Shown here in pieces: positions 8,801 to 16,880 of a stretch of DNA of 64,000 nt. The position numbers were made by a program, and so were the translations under genes. The first letter of the stretch is position 1. Every line of letters begins with the position of its first letter. The DNA is from CAIVVT01 sp963757265. Lineage in GTDB: Bacteria; Acidobacteriota; Terriglobia; Bryobacterales; Bryobacteraceae. The stretch is from NCBI GenBank assembly GCA_963757265.1, contig CAVWRA010000006.1, positions 124,001-188,000 of the forward strand. Reading direction: 5' to 3'. The notes beneath the pieces were generated by a model. It saw only the letters and a program-made list of their open reading frames with translations. It ran no database searches and was not told the origin of the DNA.

Positions 8801-9237
8801 AGCTCCACTTCCTGTTGCGAGAACGAAGTATTGTTGCTGGCGTCGGGGTTGATCAAAGGCGCGACCGCGGCGACTTCGACGGTTTGCACGGACTTGCTGA
8901 GTTCGAGCGTGAAATCGGCGGTCACGGCCTCGGCGACGGCGACCGTCACCTGCCGCTCGGACTTCAGGAAGCCAGCCATTGACGCTGAAACTTCGTAGCG
9001 GCCGGGCTTCAGCAGGCTGAAACGGTACGAACCGGTCGAGGCGATGGCAGTCTGGACGCTCCCATTCTCCAGATTCTTCAAATTCATCTTCGCCCCAACC
9101 ACTAACGCCTTGGTGGCGTCCGTAACCGTGCCCGTGATGTCGCCTGTGACCAGCGACTGGCCGAACAAGGCCGGAGCAGCTGCCAGAAAAAGCACGCCCG
9201 CAAGAGCGCGCCAAAAATGTTGCTGACTAGTTCGCAT
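5890..9237 (-). CDS. Oar-type TonB-dependent receptor with carboxypeptidase-like domain
   Basis: Large outer-membrane protein of 1,115 residues. A signal peptide (MRTSQQHFWRALAGVLFLAA, cleaved near ALFGQ) leads into a carboxypeptidase regulatory-like/CnaB fold (GDITGTVTDATKALVVGAKM ... GRYEVSASMAGF). A plug domain follows (NNTSFSQQEVELLPS, TVNGLPATSNLYTVNGEND). The rest is a long beta-barrel rich in Tyr, Asn and Gly, ending in an aromatic residue (GKITF), as outer-membrane barrels do. Proteins of this architecture are expanded in Acidobacteria and are thought to import or bind polymer fragments; the substrate cannot be read from sequence. An AAAGGAAGG ribosome site precedes the ATG. It is monocistronic: a terminator follows and the upstream neighbour is divergent. 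Confidence 0.94.
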   Translation of the reverse strand: MRTSQQHFWRALAGVLFLAAAPALFGQSLVTGDITGTVTDATKALVVGAKMNLKNLENGSVQTAIASTGSYRFSLLKPGRYEVSASMAGFLKSERQVTVAVAEAVTADFTLELSKSVQTVEVAAVAPLINPDASNNTSFSQQEVELLPSAGGDITNILWTAPGAVANSTGGYGNFTVNGLPATSNLYTVNGENDMDPYFNINNSGASNLMLGQNELQEATVVSNAYGGQFGQLSGAQVTYVTKSGTNEFHGNAQYWWNGRVMNANDWWSNYYGSPRPFSNANQWAMSLGGPIIKNKLFFFADNEGLRFVLPNVFSTTIPTQDFVNATMANVTNLEPTEAPMYKRMFALWENAAGASNAQVIPNSSYCNALTLPGFDPTTMHCAARFSSSASALGTEWMQTIRGDYKIGTNDDIYYRWKLDHGLQPTSLNAISPAFNALSNQPEFDNQLHETHIFGPSATNSFTASLSHYVAQFAQNHAAAVAAFPYDVIDSGEVPFTGINLLRDFPQGRNITQYQFIDDFSLLKGKHSLKFGLNFRRYDTSDHNFFFNSPAAYFGYVPSGLQEMVNGYAYQYRQTDNLASDVPVAMWGMGIYAEDNWAIRKNLKLTLTLRAEHSSNPVCQFNCFANFKSDFYSLASVTSSSPGDVAYSSDIAANQHQAFPGIDTINWSPRIGFSWSPGSDNKTVISGGFGIFYDGVPEGLVDDLLANPPVAVSIRVRPATGTLPFDPAGGAATWAASAAAFSLSSSYNQISSALHALGSVFAAPAVTSFPSTMHTPETSEWNFSIQRQFGNSYALNLSYVGNHAVKIFYSNTWYNAYDPYGIFPGVAGVREAGSPLVPNYGEVTQVQNGAISRYDGLNVTLRKQMSHGITGHLNFTWAHGLDDASNGGIFTYGDSLFGQMNPLGNNFNYGNSDYDIRHELSADFVYAPVTHYSNKFVQGVVNGWQLSGKLTWRSGLPFSITDANWNGAITNGGATILAQPIGGAAGQTGSCGETAVNTPCLNASAFVDSAADSWNGYTIWPTQSRNQYRGPGFFDFDANLFKNFHITERLKFAVGVQAFNLFNHPNFGLPDSGMGDSTFGQQTGAMAGTPTSAYGSFLGFDSSPRAVQLTGKITF

Positions 9238-10112
9238 AGCTACCTTCCTTTATTCGAAAACTGGCCGGTGCAGAAGCGATGAGCGGCAGGCACTGTGTGA
9301 GGACGCCGAGCCCTCTGCCCCCCATGCACTCTCGCATACTAACCTCCCGTCAAGATTGTCCCAACTGGTTCGGCCGTCGAAAAGCCATCGCGGACGGCGG
9401 CCGCGCGGCCGAAAAGCATTCAAACCCCCAAACGAGCCGGACCTCGAACGTTCTTCCCGGTCCCCCCGTCCCGGCGCTACAGGGGTTCCGCGTGCCCACA
9501 AGAAGCCGCAGACATCGAGCGCCGAGCCACGGCCCTGGGGGCCGTCGAGGCAGGCAGACGTTCTGGTGACTGCGGCAAGAAAACCGTACCGCGACAAGGC
9601 GGGGAGAGTGCACCCACGGCGTCGAGGCCGCGCGGGCGCCGGTCGAAGATCCAAAAGAGCAGCCGGCGTGGCTGGTGGAAATCCTGCTTCCGCCACGCTG
9701 GTCGGCCCGGGCCGCGGGCTGGCGCCCCGCCTAACGGCGGTGGAGCGCAAGCGGGCAGACTGCCGGGAGACGTTCCGGAACCCCTTTTCCGCCCGGTGTT
9801 TCGGGCCTTGAACTCGTGGATCTATGGCGGAAGCAATAATCACTGACGATACCCGAAGCACTCTGTCTTTGAACCGCCGACACCCACTGCCGGGCGGAGA
9901 CCCGGCGGCCTACGGTCAGACAGATATAGGAGAATTGTAACATCAGCGCCGCTAAAAGAGTCGCCCGCAAGTAGCAAATGGGACCAAAAAAGACATTAAA
10001 CTACCGCAACGCAAGTGGTCCGAGCGTAGGCCTCAGGATGAATGATTCGATATGCTTAGGGGTTGGATGCGGCGCGTGCGCGCGGCACGGGCCGTACCCA
10101 CAGGAGGCACAG
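9238..10112. other. Long divergent intergenic region (875 bp)
   Basis: Separates the leftward TonB receptor from the rightward oxidoreductase. No open frame here has recognisable protein features. A -10-like TACAAT lies on the minus strand at 9934-9939; if used, the receptor mRNA would carry a leader of nearly 700 bases. A small hairpin, GCCGGG/CCCGGC, sits at 9889-9906. The region may hold a structured leader or a small RNA, but no known riboswitch consensus could be matched. Confidence 0.4.
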
Positions 10113-11378
10113 ATGGCTCAAGAATACTCCCGCCGCAGTTTCGTGAAGACGGCGGCCGCGGCGGCGCTGGCGGCGCCGGCTGTGGGCGCGAACGAGCGGA
10201 TCCAGATGGGGTGGATCGGCACGGGCACGCGGGGCCGCTACCTGGAGGAGCGGGCGTACGCGGGCAACGCGGCAAAAATCCGCGTGGTGGCGCTGTGCGA
10301 CACCTTCAGCACGAACCTGGCGCAGGGTAAGGATGTTGTTCAAACTAAAGGACAAAACACGCCCAAGACGTATTTGGATTATCGCGATCTGCTGGCCGAC
10401 AAGGAAGTGGAGGCGGTGGTGATCGCTACGCCCGAGCATCTGCATTGCCAGATGCTGCTGGACGCGATTGCGGCGGGCAAGAACGTGTATGTGGAAAAGC
10501 CACTGGCACATACGCTCGAGGAGGCGCAGGAGATCATGCGCGCGGTGGCGCAGTCGAAGAGCGTGATCCAGGTGGGGACGCAAAACCGGTCCAACAGCCT
10601 CTACCAGATGGCTAAAGCGATGATTTCACAGGGGATGATCGGCGATTGCCACTATGTGCGGGCATTCTGGTACCGCAACGCGGAGCCGAGCGGTGCGGCG
10701 GCCTGGCGGTATCCGATCGATCCGGCGCTGACGGAGGCCAACGCCGACTGGCAGAAGTTCCTCGGACCGGCGCGCAAGCGGCCCTTCGATCCGCACCGCT
10801 ACCGGCAATGGCGCCTGTACTGGGATTATTCGAGCGGCATCGCGACGGACCTGATGGTGCACCAGACCGACATCACGGCGTTCGTGCTGGGGCGCGGGAT
10901 CCCGGCCTCGGTAGTGGCGACGGGGGGCGTGCTGCAGTGGACCGTGGATGACGACCGGGACGTGCCGGACACGTGGAGCGTGCTGCTGGATTACCCGGAT
11001 AAGCTGCACGTCAACTACTCGTGCTACCTGGGCAACGCGCACAACGGATACGGCGAGCAGTACCTGGGCGAGGAGGGGACGATCGAGGTGCTGAACCGCT
11101 CGACGCTGAATTTCTATCCGGAGGTGTACCGGCCGAACATGCCCGAGGTGGTGAAGAACCGCAAGGAGACAACCATTTCGCTGCCGGGCAACGACAACCT
11201 GGCGGTGGAGGCTCACATCCGGAATTTCCTGAATGCGATTCGCGGGCTGGAGAAGCCGATCGCGCCGCCGCAGGCGGGCTACGAGGCGGCGGTGCCGGGG
11301 TTCCTGTCGGTCATGAGCTACAAGCAGAAAAAAGTCGTCCTGTGGGACGCGAAGGCGGACACGTACCGGTTGTCGTAG
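10113..11378 (+). CDS. Gfo/Idh/MocA family oxidoreductase with Tat signal
   Basis: NAD(P)-dependent sugar or inositol dehydrogenase-like protein of 421 residues. It begins with a twin-arginine leader (YSRRSFVKTAAAAALAAPAV), so it is probably exported folded to the periplasm. The Rossmann domain opens with IQMGWIGTGTRGRYL. The family EKPLA motif (NVYVEKPLAHTLEEA) carries the catalytic lysine, and a C-terminal alpha/beta domain follows with GTIEVLNRS. The start is fixed by the Tat motif and by the GGAGG just upstream of this ATG; the open frame extends 45 codons further upstream without conserved sequence. Such Tat-exported dehydrogenases are numerous in Acidobacteria and Planctomycetes. The substrate is unknown. 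Confidence 0.93.
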   Translation: MAQEYSRRSFVKTAAAAALAAPAVGANERIQMGWIGTGTRGRYLEERAYAGNAAKIRVVALCDTFSTNLAQGKDVVQTKGQNTPKTYLDYRDLLADKEVEAVVIATPEHLHCQMLLDAIAAGKNVYVEKPLAHTLEEAQEIMRAVAQSKSVIQVGTQNRSNSLYQMAKAMISQGMIGDCHYVRAFWYRNAEPSGAAAWRYPIDPALTEANADWQKFLGPARKRPFDPHRYRQWRLYWDYSSGIATDLMVHQTDITAFVLGRGIPASVVATGGVLQWTVDDDRDVPDTWSVLLDYPDKLHVNYSCYLGNAHNGYGEQYLGEEGTIEVLNRSTLNFYPEVYRPNMPEVVKNRKETTISLPGNDNLAVEAHIRNFLNAIRGLEKPIAPPQAGYEAAVPGFLSVMSYKQKKVVLWDAKADTYRLS

Positions 11379-11519
11379 GGCGCCGTTGAGGCGAAAGCCG
11401 AGAGCGGGACGTAAGCAAGCAACGACGGGGTTGGAGAGCGACTGGTCTGATCGCGCGCCAGTCTGGTATTCTTGTCAACCAACACCTCCGGGAAAGGGAC
11501 CAGAGGGAAGGAGGCAGGG

Positions 11520-12737
11520 ATGCCGGAGTACGTCGCACCAGGAGTCTACGTCGATGAAGGTCCGCCGAACCGCAGGCCGATCGAAGGCCTGAACACGTCC
11601 ACGGCGGGGTTCGTGGGACCGACGCGCAGGGGCCCGATCGAGGGTCCGCCGAACCTCATTACCAGCCTGAGCAAGTTCGAAGGCGTCTACGGCGATGGAC
11701 GGCCGTTGCAGTTCGCTGGTAACGCCCACATGCCCAATTTCATGTGGCATGCGGCACGGGCGTTCTTCGATAACGGGGGTCAACAGTTGTACGTGTCGCG
11801 GGTCTACCGGGCTTTCCAGGGGAGCAGCGACGGGGCGCGGCCGCTGGCCGGGGACTACGCAGGGCAGGCGGCCGGCGCAGGGCGCTCCGGCACGGGGTTG
11901 CACGCGCTGGAGCAGATCGACGAAGTGTCGATCGTGGCGGCGCCTGGGGCGACGTACGGGATGGAGAGCGGCTACCGGGACGAGGCCGCGAAGATCGTCA
12001 GCCTGTTGATCGCTCACGCGGAGCAGTTGCTATACCGGTTCGCCGTGCTGGACAGCGGCGACGGGCAGAGCGCGGCTCAGGTGGGCGCGCTGCGGGCGCA
12101 GCTCAACTCGAACTACGGAGCGCTGTACTACCCGTGGGTGCAGGTGGTGGATCCGATCACGGGAGGGAAGCTCTTCGTGCCCCCGAGCGGTTTCGTGTCG
12201 GGCATTTATGCGCGGAACGATGCGTCGCAGGGCGTCTGGAAGGCGCCGGCTGGTGAAGCGGTAACACTGGCGGTGGGCCTGGAGCAGGTGCTCGACCAGA
12301 ATCAGTCGGCGGCGCTTGAGCAGGAGGGCGTCAACGTTCTCCGCTTCTTCACGGGGCACGGGTACCTGGTGTGGGGCGCGCGTACGGTCAGCTCGGATCC
12401 GGAGTGGAAGTACGTCAACCTGCGGCGCTACTTCGCGTACCTGGAGCATTCCATCGACAGGGGAACGCAGTGGGCGGTGTTCGAACCCAACGGCGAGGCG
12501 CTGTGGGCGCAGGTGCTCCAGAGCGTCGGGCAGTTCCTGCTCAACGAGTGGAAATCGGGCGCGCTGCAGGGCCAGAAACCCGAGCAGGCGTACTTCGTGC
12601 GGTGCGACCGGACGACGATGACGCAAAACGACATCGACAACGGCCGACTGGTGGTGCTGATCGGAGTGGCGCCGGTGCAGCCCGCTGAGTTTGTCATCTT
12701 CCGCATCGGGCAGTGGACCAGTGATCACAAGATGTAG
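11520..12737 (+). CDS. Contractile tail sheath protein (phage/eCIS type)
   Basis: A 405-residue protein of the phage tail sheath family. The N-terminus MPEYVAPGVYVDEGP and the following NTSTAGFVGPTRRGP are the strand-exchange segment of sheath subunits. The middle (EEVSIVAAPGATYG-like region, then RFAVLDSGDGQS) is the subtilisin-like fold. The C-terminus (VNLRRYFAYLEHSI, QAYFVRCDRTTMTQND, PAEFVIFRIGQWT) is the Phage_sheath_1C domain. It resembles sheaths of extracellular contractile injection systems more than those of T4. A strong GGAAGGAGG precedes the ATG; an upstream TTG in frame is less likely. There is no tube, baseplate, spike or ATPase gene beside it: the neighbours are a Tat oxidoreductase and a convergent peptidase. 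Confidence 0.92.
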   Translation: MPEYVAPGVYVDEGPPNRRPIEGLNTSTAGFVGPTRRGPIEGPPNLITSLSKFEGVYGDGRPLQFAGNAHMPNFMWHAARAFFDNGGQQLYVSRVYRAFQGSSDGARPLAGDYAGQAAGAGRSGTGLHALEQIDEVSIVAAPGATYGMESGYRDEAAKIVSLLIAHAEQLLYRFAVLDSGDGQSAAQVGALRAQLNSNYGALYYPWVQVVDPITGGKLFVPPSGFVSGIYARNDASQGVWKAPAGEAVTLAVGLEQVLDQNQSAALEQEGVNVLRFFTGHGYLVWGARTVSSDPEWKYVNLRRYFAYLEHSIDRGTQWAVFEPNGEALWAQVLQSVGQFLLNEWKSGALQGQKPEQAYFVRCDRTTMTQNDIDNGRLVVLIGVAPVQPAEFVIFRIGQWTSDHKM

Positions 12738-12788
12738 GCGGGCGACGTTTTCACGCCGCCCGGGATGGAAACGGGCCGACAGGGGGAG

Positions 12789-14579
12789 CTACCACCCCAC
12801 GGGATGGCCCTGGTTCTGCTGTTGGAGCCACTTCTCCAGAGGAGCGAAATACTCGCGGATCGCGCCGGCGTCCATCTGGCGCGTGCCGGCGATTTTCTCT
12901 AGGGCATCGGGCCAGGGCTTGGAGAGGCCCATTTCCAGCATGGCGTTGAGCCTGGCGCCGGCCCTTTTGTCGCCGTAAATGGAGCAGCGATGCAGCGGAT
13001 CCTTGCAGCCGGCGGTCTGGCTCAGCGCCTTGTGGAACTGGAACTGCAAAATGTCCGCCAGGAAATAGCGCATGTAGGGCACGTTGCCGGCGACGTGGTA
13101 CTTCGCCCCGGGGTCGAAGAACTCCTCGCCGCGCGGGGACGAGGGGGCGATGCCTTCGTATTTCAGGCGTAGATCCCACCACGCCTGGTTGTACTTCTCG
13201 GGCGGAATCTGGCCAGAGAAGACCTTCCAGCGCCACTGGTCAATCAACAGGCCGAAGGGCAGGAAGGCGATCTTTTCGAGAGCCTTCTTCAGCAGCAGCC
13301 CGGTGTCCTTCGATGCGTCGGGGACTTGCTTAATGAAGCCCAGCTGGACGAGATAGGCGGGGGTGATGGAGAGGGCGATGGTGTCGCCGATGGCCTCGTG
13401 GAAACCGTCGTTGGCGGAATTACGGAACAGGAACGGTTGGCGGTCGTAGGCGCGCTGGTAGAAGTTGTGGCCGAGCTCGTGGTGGACGGTGTAGAAGTCC
13501 TCGGCGACGATGTCGATGCACATCTTGAGGCGCAGGTCCTCGACATTGTCGAGATCCCAGGCCGAGGCGTGGCAGATCACGTCGCGGTCGCGCGGGCGGA
13601 TGAACATCGAGCGCTCCCAGAAGGTCTTGGGTAGAGGCGCGAAGCCCAACGACTTGAAGAAGGCTTCGCCGTAGCGGACCATCTGCAGCGGTTCGGTCTT
13701 GCGCTGCTTGAGGATGGCCGTGAGGTCATAGCCGGGGTCGGCGTCTTTGGGGGCGAGCAGGGGATAGAGGTTGTCCCAGGTCTGGGCCCAGATGTTGCCG
13801 AGGAGGTGGGCCGGGATGGGGCCGCTCGCGGGGACGATGTCGCCGTACTTCTCATGCAGCTTCCAGCGCGTGTAGGCGTGAAGCTGGACGTAAAGCGGCT
13901 TGACCTGCTCCCACTGGCGGTCAAGCTCCTTGGCAAAGTCGTCGGGCGGCATGTCGTAGCCCGAGCGCCACAGGGCGCCGGTATCGGCGAAGCCCAGCTC
14001 CCTGGCGCCTTTGTTGGCGAGCCCGATCAGGCGGGCGTAGTCCTGGCGCATGGGGGGCGAGATGGAGTGCCAGCCCTGCCAGACGTCGAGGAGCTGCTTG
14101 GGATCGTGGCTGGTGGCCATGATCTTGGTGATGTCGTCGATGTTGAGACACTTCGCGGTGTCGCCGGCGGGGCAGTACTTGCCTTTGCCATAGGCCGCGT
14201 CGAGCGCTGAGGCCAGGCGCGCGACCTCGGCGTTTTCCTTTGGATCGGAGGGCGCGGGGAGGGTGATACCGAGCTTGATCAAGAGGAGCTTGCGTTTGAC
14301 ATCCTCGGGCAGGGCCAGGCCGTCGAATTGGGCGGCTTGCTTGGCCAGGCGGACCTGGATCGCGGTCAGCTTCTCGTTGGCCGCAGCGGCGATGGCCTGT
14401 GTATCGCCGGTGATGTAGGTCTCCTGGACCCACTGCGCGACGTTGGCGGCGTTGCCGGCATCGAGCAATTCGATCTCCACCCTTTCCACGAACGCCCGGG
14501 CCTGCTCCGGCGAGCGGCGGGCACAGCCGGCCAGAAAGGCCAGCGTGACAGCCATCAGCAAAGTCAAGAATCTGCGCAT
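12789..14579 (-). CDS. M2 family metallopeptidase (ACE-like), lipoprotein
   Basis: Peptidyl-dipeptidase A homologue of 596 residues. It has a lipoprotein signal (MRRFLTLLMAVTLAFLAGC) whose lipobox cysteine anchors it in the envelope. The zinc site HHELGHNFY is near residue 366, with the third ligand in GFHEAIGD downstream, the arrangement of family M2. ACE family segments DYARLIGLANKGARELGF, HAYTRWKLHEKYGD and RYFLADILQFQFH are also present. Family members remove C-terminal dipeptides. It stands alone between the tail sheath gene (convergent) and a small protein gene (divergent). Confidence 0.94.
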   Translation of the reverse strand: MRRFLTLLMAVTLAFLAGCARRSPEQARAFVERVEIELLDAGNAANVAQWVQETYITGDTQAIAAAANEKLTAIQVRLAKQAAQFDGLALPEDVKRKLLLIKLGITLPAPSDPKENAEVARLASALDAAYGKGKYCPAGDTAKCLNIDDITKIMATSHDPKQLLDVWQGWHSISPPMRQDYARLIGLANKGARELGFADTGALWRSGYDMPPDDFAKELDRQWEQVKPLYVQLHAYTRWKLHEKYGDIVPASGPIPAHLLGNIWAQTWDNLYPLLAPKDADPGYDLTAILKQRKTEPLQMVRYGEAFFKSLGFAPLPKTFWERSMFIRPRDRDVICHASAWDLDNVEDLRLKMCIDIVAEDFYTVHHELGHNFYQRAYDRQPFLFRNSANDGFHEAIGDTIALSITPAYLVQLGFIKQVPDASKDTGLLLKKALEKIAFLPFGLLIDQWRWKVFSGQIPPEKYNQAWWDLRLKYEGIAPSSPRGEEFFDPGAKYHVAGNVPYMRYFLADILQFQFHKALSQTAGCKDPLHRCSIYGDKRAGARLNAMLEMGLSKPWPDALEKIAGTRQMDAGAIREYFAPLEKWLQQQNQGHPVGW

Positions 14580-14708
14580 GGGTAGCGTCTCCCGGATGGC
14601 AGTTTACACGAAAGCGGAGGGGCGTATTGGGAACTCCACCGGGAAGAAGTGCGGATTGTCCGGAGGCATGAGCGCCCACAGCCTGACGGGCGCTGGCATA
14701 CTAAGCTC

Positions 14709-14978
14709 ATGCGGCCGCTCGACACTTCACCGAAGGCCTGGGAGGCATTCCTTCAAATCGAACGGGGCATGAGCGCCGGAGACCGGATTCGGCAGGCGCT
14801 CCAGCAGTCGGCCCTAGTCCGAGCGATGTGTGAGGCTGGTCTGCGGCAGCAGTTTCCCGAGGCGGACGACGCGGAGATCCGGTTGCGGGCGATCCAGCAA
14901 AGGCTCGGAGCCGACTTGTTCCGCAGAGTTTACGGCAACGTTTTGCCCGGGCTTGAAGCTGGGAGGGCCCGAGACTAG
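14709..14978 (+). CDS. Small conserved hypothetical protein
   Basis: An 89-residue soluble, helical, charged protein (MRPLDTSPKAWEAFLQIERG ... LVRAMCEAGLRQQFPEADDAEI ... LGADLFRRVYGNVLP). I recognise the pattern of a small family frequent in Acidobacteria and Cyanobacteria. Its members are often encoded beside nucleotidyltransferase-like antitoxin genes and have no known function. No partner of that kind lies next to it here. The start is the ATG at the beginning of the conserved MRPLDTSPKAW; an earlier in-frame ATG is not conserved-looking. Confidence 0.65.
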   Translation: MRPLDTSPKAWEAFLQIERGMSAGDRIRQALQQSALVRAMCEAGLRQQFPEADDAEIRLRAIQQRLGADLFRRVYGNVLPGLEAGRARD

Positions 14979-15038
14979 ATTGGCCGGGCGTTGTTGGATG
15001 CTACCGCGGATCAGTAGCCGTTCTCGAGGCGCGCCGGG

Positions 15039-16289
15039 CTAACGCCGGCCGAGCGCGGCGAACAACTCCTCGCGCGTCACGTTGCGCTGCTCGGTCTTGG
15101 CCATGTCCTTGAGGGCGTACACGCCCGCCGCGATCTCGTTATCGCCGAGCAGCAGCGCGAAGCGCGCGTTCAGCTTGTTGGCGAGCTCCATGGCACGCTT
15201 GACCTTGGCGTCGGTGGAGACCTCCACGACGACGCCGGCACGGCGCAGGTCGCGCGCCAGCAGAGCTGAATGGCGCACGGCCGCAGCGCCCATCGGCACG
15301 ACGTACAGGTCGAGCGGCGTAAGCGACGCGGCGTCCAGCCGCTCCTCGATGGTCATGACGAGGCGGTCTTCGCCGATCGAAAAACCGATGCCCGGCAGGG
15401 GGACGCGCGAGCCGAGCGACTCGGCCAGGCCGTCGTAACGCCCGCCGCCAAGGACGGAGTTCTGCGCGCCGAGAGCGCCGTGAACGACTTCGAATGTCGT
15501 CTTCGTGTAGTAGTCCAGGCCGCGAACGAGACGGGGGCGGATTTCGTAGCCGATGCCGCGCGCATCGAGCAGCTCGCGCACGACGGCGAAGTGCGTGGCG
15601 CACTCCGGGCCGAGATGGTCGAGGATCGACGGCAGGCGGTCGACGAAGGGCTGGTCCTCGGGCACTTTGCAGTCGAGCACGCGCAGCGGGTTCGTATCCA
15701 CGCGCCGCTGGCAGTCCTCGCACATTTGGCTCTTCACTTCCTGCAGGCGTTGGCGCAGCAATTCAATGAACGCCGGGCGGCACAGCGGACAGCCGACCGA
15801 ATTGAGGATCAGGCGGGGCTGTTCCACGCCGCAACGGATCAGGATTTCGAGCACCATCTCGATCAGCTCGGCGTCGATGGCGGGCGATTCCGAACCGATG
15901 GCCTCGGCGCCGATCTGCGAGAACTGGCGGAAACGGCCTCTTTGCGGGCGTTCGCGACGAAACATGGGTCCGAAATAATAAAACTTCCTCAGGCCCGGTA
16001 GCTGGTCCAGATGGTGCTCGATGCAGGCGCGGATGACCGAGGCGGTGCACTCCGGGCGCAGGGTGAGCGAGGCGCCGTCGCGGTCGTCCCAGGTGTACAT
16101 CTCCTTGGAAACGATGTCGGTCTCCCCGCCGACGCCGCGGGCAAACAACTCGGTCTGCTCAAAGATCGGGGTGCGAATCTCGGAATAATTGTAAACGCGG
16201 AAAACTTCGCGGGCGACCGTTTCCACATGGTTCCAGACGGCCGATGAAGGAGGAAGAATGTCGCGCGTGCCTCGGACTGACTTGATCAT
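15039..16289 (-). CDS. hisS: Histidyl-tRNA synthetase
   Basis: Class II aminoacyl-tRNA synthetase charging tRNA-His; 416 residues, normal for bacteria. The N-terminus MIKSVRGTRDILPP is diagnostic. Motif 2 appears as TLRPECTASVIRA and YFGPMFRRERPQRGRFRQF, and the histidine-specific LVRGLDYYTKTTFEVV segment is intact. A C-terminal anticodon-binding domain follows (LDLYVVPMG ... GVVVEVSTDAKVKRAMELAN). The ATG overlaps the stop of the upstream carbonic-anhydrase-like gene (ATGA), so the two are translationally coupled. The open frame continues upstream inside that gene, but the conserved N-terminus fixes this start. Confidence 0.97.
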   Translation of the reverse strand: MIKSVRGTRDILPPSSAVWNHVETVAREVFRVYNYSEIRTPIFEQTELFARGVGGETDIVSKEMYTWDDRDGASLTLRPECTASVIRACIEHHLDQLPGLRKFYYFGPMFRRERPQRGRFRQFSQIGAEAIGSESPAIDAELIEMVLEILIRCGVEQPRLILNSVGCPLCRPAFIELLRQRLQEVKSQMCEDCQRRVDTNPLRVLDCKVPEDQPFVDRLPSILDHLGPECATHFAVVRELLDARGIGYEIRPRLVRGLDYYTKTTFEVVHGALGAQNSVLGGGRYDGLAESLGSRVPLPGIGFSIGEDRLVMTIEERLDAASLTPLDLYVVPMGAAAVRHSALLARDLRRAGVVVEVSTDAKVKRAMELANKLNARFALLLGDNEIAAGVYALKDMAKTEQRNVTREELFAALGRR

Positions 16290-16804
16290 GAAATGGGGTC
16301 GTCCCGGTATTGCTGACGGTAACCGATGTAACGCTGGTAGTTCTGGGTGAATCGGGCCCGCTCCGCTTCCGTCAGCGGGCGGCGCACCTTGGCCGGAACG
16401 CCCATCACCATCGATCCGGGCGGCACCTGCATCCCTTCCGGCACCAGCGCACCGGCGGCGACGACGGAACCGCGGCCGATGCGTGCGCCGTTCAGGACAA
16501 TGGCGCCGATGCCGATCAGGCAATCGTCCTCGACGACGCAGCCATGCAGGCAGACCATGTGGCCGACGGTGACGCGGTCGCCGATCAACACCGGATACTG
16601 GTCGAGTTCGCCGTGCAGCACGGAGCCGTCCTGGATATTGGAATCGGCGCCGATCTCAATTCGATTGACGTCGCCGCGGGCAACGGCCCAGGGCCAGATG
16701 CTGGCGCGCTCGCCCATGGTCACGTCACCGATCACCTGCGAAGCTTGATCGACGTAGGCCGAAGGCGCGATTTTGGGGTAGATGCCTTTGTAGGGCCGGA
16801 TCAT
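16286..16804 (-). CDS. Gamma carbonic anhydrase family protein
   Basis: Left-handed beta-helix protein of 172 residues built from hexapeptide repeats (VIGDVTMGERASIWPWAVARGD, IGADSNIQDGSVLHG, IGDRVTVGHMVCLHGCVVED). The three metal-binding histidines of the family are visible in VLHGELDQ and VGHMVCLHG, so zinc or iron binding is likely. The C-terminus (PEGMQVPPGSMVMGVPAKVRRPL) is typical of the YrdA/PaaY-like branch. Catalytic activity as carbonic anhydrase is not certain for this branch. It is the first gene of a two-gene unit with hisS. Confidence 0.93.
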   Translation of the reverse strand: MIRPYKGIYPKIAPSAYVDQASQVIGDVTMGERASIWPWAVARGDVNRIEIGADSNIQDGSVLHGELDQYPVLIGDRVTVGHMVCLHGCVVEDDCLIGIGAIVLNGARIGRGSVVAAGALVPEGMQVPPGSMVMGVPAKVRRPLTEAERARFTQNYQRYIGYRQQYRDDPIS

Positions 16805-16880
16805 GGACGTAACCTGCCGTGGACTCTGGCGCGCGCCGGGGAATCTTTCATGCTACCATCCGGCCCGTTACAATTCAGGT

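Noticed and set aside
9674..9790. A possible cobalamin riboswitch upstream of the oxidoreductase or receptor
   Set aside because: A GGTGGAAATCC and a nearby GCCGGGAGACG recall parts of the consensus, but the other conserved blocks, spacing and position near a start codon do not fit.
9250..9861. A 203-codon open frame in the TonB receptor upstream region
   Set aside because: Arg/Ser/Pro-rich composition, no ribosome site and open frames on both strands at once; typical of non-coding GC-rich DNA.
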